Source of the DNA: Thermoflexales bacterium
Lineage (GTDB): Bacteria; Chloroflexota; Anaerolineae; Fen-1058
NCBI GenBank assembly: GCA_017999195.1
Contig: JAGOBP010000277.1
Span: forward strand, 1 to 5,923
DNA: 5,923 nt
Direction of reading: 5' to 3'
The stretch's first letter is position 1. Each line of letters starts with the position of its first letter. The position numbers and the translations under genes were made by a program. Positions 4,680-5,923 of this stretch are shown in pieces. The notes beneath the pieces were generated by a model. It did no database searches and was not told the origin of the DNA. It was given only the letters and a program-made list of their open reading frames with translations.

Positions 4680-5923
4680 CTACTTCAGTTTAAGCACTTG
4701 CCCCACTTCAATGTTGTAGGGCGAAGGAATGTTGTTCATCTCGCCCAGCCGCCACCACGGCAAAATGCCGAAGCGCCGCGCAATGGCGATGAGCGTATCA
4801 CCGCGTACCACCGTGTACGTGCCGCTGACAGGAATGGTCTGCGTGCTGCTGACGGGCGTGGTGGGTTTACTGGCGGGCACGGAGACGGTGCTGGTCACAG
4901 TGACCGTGCGGGTGATGCCGTTTGTGCCGGTGACCACTTTGGTTGAGGTGACCACCCGCTGGGTTGTCGCCAGGGCCGTCGAAACGGGCACAGAGACAGT
5001 GCTGGTCACAATGACTGTGCGGGTGATGCCGTTTGTGCCGGTGACGACTTTCGTGGTCGTGATGACCTTGGTGGTGGTCTTGGGCGCAGCCGGTCTGGGA
5101 GTGGTCTTGCCGGAGACCACATTCAGGCTGGTGGCGTCCACATACACATCGTTGTGCTGAATGGCGTACACCGGCTTCGAGCGCGTCCACACGCTGACCA
5201 GGTTGCCCTGCGCCACCGCTTCCACCGTGAACTGCGAGAAGACATCCCAACTTTCCTTCACGGGCGACCAGACGATGCTGGGACTCCACGGATTATTGCC
5301 GCCGAAAGGATCGATGCCCACTTGCATGCCCATGCTCTGCTGGCCGACCGAATGGAACGGATCGTTTTCTGTGCTGGACCAGGCCATCATGTAGGCCGAG
5401 AAGCGCAGCAGGTCGCCCTTCTTGAAGCCCTTGTTGACGATCTGATACAAGCCCGCGTCATGCACGGTGTAGAAGGTGAAATACTTCTGCGAATTCTCGC
5501 CTTCCATGCGGCGCGACGGGCCGGTTTCCTGCGGGCCGCCCATCGTGTCGCGGAATTCAGGATTGTGCCACGGCACGCAGGTGGTCGGCGTCGATTTTCG
5601 GTCGAAGTTGCAGTAGGCGGGGAAGGTGTTGAAATAGTTCGGGTCGTGCTGATCGTCATTGGGCACGCGCCACCACGCCGCCCAACCGACGGGCACTTGC
5701 GCGGTTGCCCACAACGTGCGATTGACAAAGTCATAGTCAGACGGGTCGCACGGCGTAGGAGCGGGCACCCACGGATTGTCGGTTTTTTGCGAGCATTGTT
5801 GCAGGTACTTGCCTTCCAGACCGGGGTTGGACAGTAGATTGGGGCCAAGCGTTTCGGCCGAGGTGGGTGACGATTTGTCATCGGCGACGTAGGTGGCGGC
5901 GCTGACCGTCAGGGGCACGATCA
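4680..5923 (-). CDS. Secreted LysM-domain protein with N-terminal CBM-like region (5' end beyond window)
   Basis: The frame is open from the right edge to TAG at 4680-4682. The first in-window start, GTG at 5918, gives 412 residues, but the frame continues upstream (Ile, then an xTG codon). The beginning, VPLTVSAATY, looks like the end of a signal peptide, so the true start is probably outside. Residue numbers here count from that GTG. Residues 27-268 start NLLSNPGLEG and are rich in Trp, Tyr and Phe (GWAAWW at 78-83, SQKYFTFYTVHDAGLYQ at 143-159, GIDPFGGNNPW at 201-211, HNDVYVDA at 255-262). This resembles a jelly-roll carbohydrate-binding module. Its four cysteines (42, 57, 103, 114) could form disulfides outside the cell. 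Residues 270-362 are a Thr/Val/Ser-rich linker with a duplicated 25-residue unit. Residues 366-412 are a LysM domain (YTVVRGDTLIAIARRFG, then IEVGQVLKLK). LysM domains bind peptidoglycan or chitin-type glycans. No catalytic domain is visible. A cell-wall-associated binding protein is inferred; the N-terminal ligand is unknown. Confidence 0.88.
   Translation of the reverse strand, partial: IVPLTVSAATYVADDKSSPTSAETLGPNLLSNPGLEGKYLQQCSQKTDNPWVPAPTPCDPSDYDFVNRTLWATAQVPVGWAAWWRVPNDDQHDPNYFNTFPAYCNFDRKSTPTTCVPWHNPEFRDTMGGPQETGPSRRMEGENSQKYFTFYTVHDAGLYQIVNKGFKKGDLLRFSAYMMAWSSTENDPFHSVGQQSMGMQVGIDPFGGNNPWSPSIVWSPVKESWDVFSQFTVEAVAQGNLVSVWTRSKPVYAIQHNDVYVDATSLNVVSGKTTPRPAAPKTTTKVITTTKVVTGTNGITRTVIVTSTVSVPVSTALATTQRVVTSTKVVTGTNGITRTVTVTSTVSVPASKPTTPVSSTQTIPVSGTYTVVRGDTLIAIARRFGILPWWRLGEMNNIPSPYNIEVGQVLKLK
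4869..5054 (-). repeat. Two-copy 75-bp direct repeat inside the LysM protein linker
   Basis: Copies at 4980-5054 and 4869-4943 encode 25-residue units beginning TKVVTGTNGITRTV and continuing VTSTVSVP. The period is 111 bp (37 codons). A 29-bp core is identical in both copies (5017-5045 and 4906-4934), while the surroundings carry mostly synonymous changes. The two units differ at only two residues, Ile/Thr in the middle and Val/Ala near the end. This is an in-frame internal duplication in a low-complexity spacer. Confidence 0.85.

Noticed and set aside
5154..5837. Plus-strand open frame (227 codons) opposite the LysM gene
   Set aside because: The translation is rich in Arg, His and Ala, with no domain, and it lies fully inside a gene with a recognisable C-terminal LysM. 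It is best read as an antisense shadow.

Overview
The window reads as an ordinary chromosomal stretch from a moderately GC-rich bacterium. My best guess is a member of the Chloroflexota, perhaps Anaerolineae. That guess rests on the combination of GT-C membrane proteins, a secreted LysM protein with a Thr/Val-rich linker, short degenerate tandem repeats between genes and a leaderless-looking start. No marker gene settles it. I see no tRNA, rRNA, CRISPR array, phage gene or transposase.

Layout: (1) 1-173, the last 56 codons of an unidentified plus-strand gene cut by the left edge. (2) 174-244, a short intergenic gap with a long imperfect hairpin made of heptamer-like TTACC units, then a Shine-Dalgarno site. 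(3) 245-1486, a 12-helix MFS transporter resembling the MJ1317-like group. (4) 1487-1591, a gap with three 10-bp tandem repeats and a consensus -10 box placed so that transcription should begin at, or very near, the next ATG. (5) 1592-2836 and 2843-4474, two polytopic GT-C-type membrane proteins only 6 bp apart, probably one transcript. The second has a C-terminal soluble domain. (6) 4475-4679, a convergent intergenic region holding a compact three-stem palindromic element flanked by a 6-bp direct repeat, followed by a 15-bp perfect hairpin that can terminate both strands. (7) 4680-5923, minus strand, a secreted protein that runs off the right edge. It has an N-terminal beta-rich, carbohydrate-binding-like region, a linker with an internal duplication and a C-terminal LysM domain.

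Functionally, the two GT-C proteins probably transfer sugars from polyprenyl-phosphate donors to something outside the membrane. The LysM protein probably binds the cell wall or another glycan. This suggests an envelope theme, but the convergent gene orientation means the two parts are not co-transcribed. The MFS substrate cannot be read from the sequence. The most unusual items are noncoding: the MITE/BIME-like element at 4501-4598, the leaderless start at 1592, and two different families of degenerate short repeats before the MFS gene and before the first GT-C gene.
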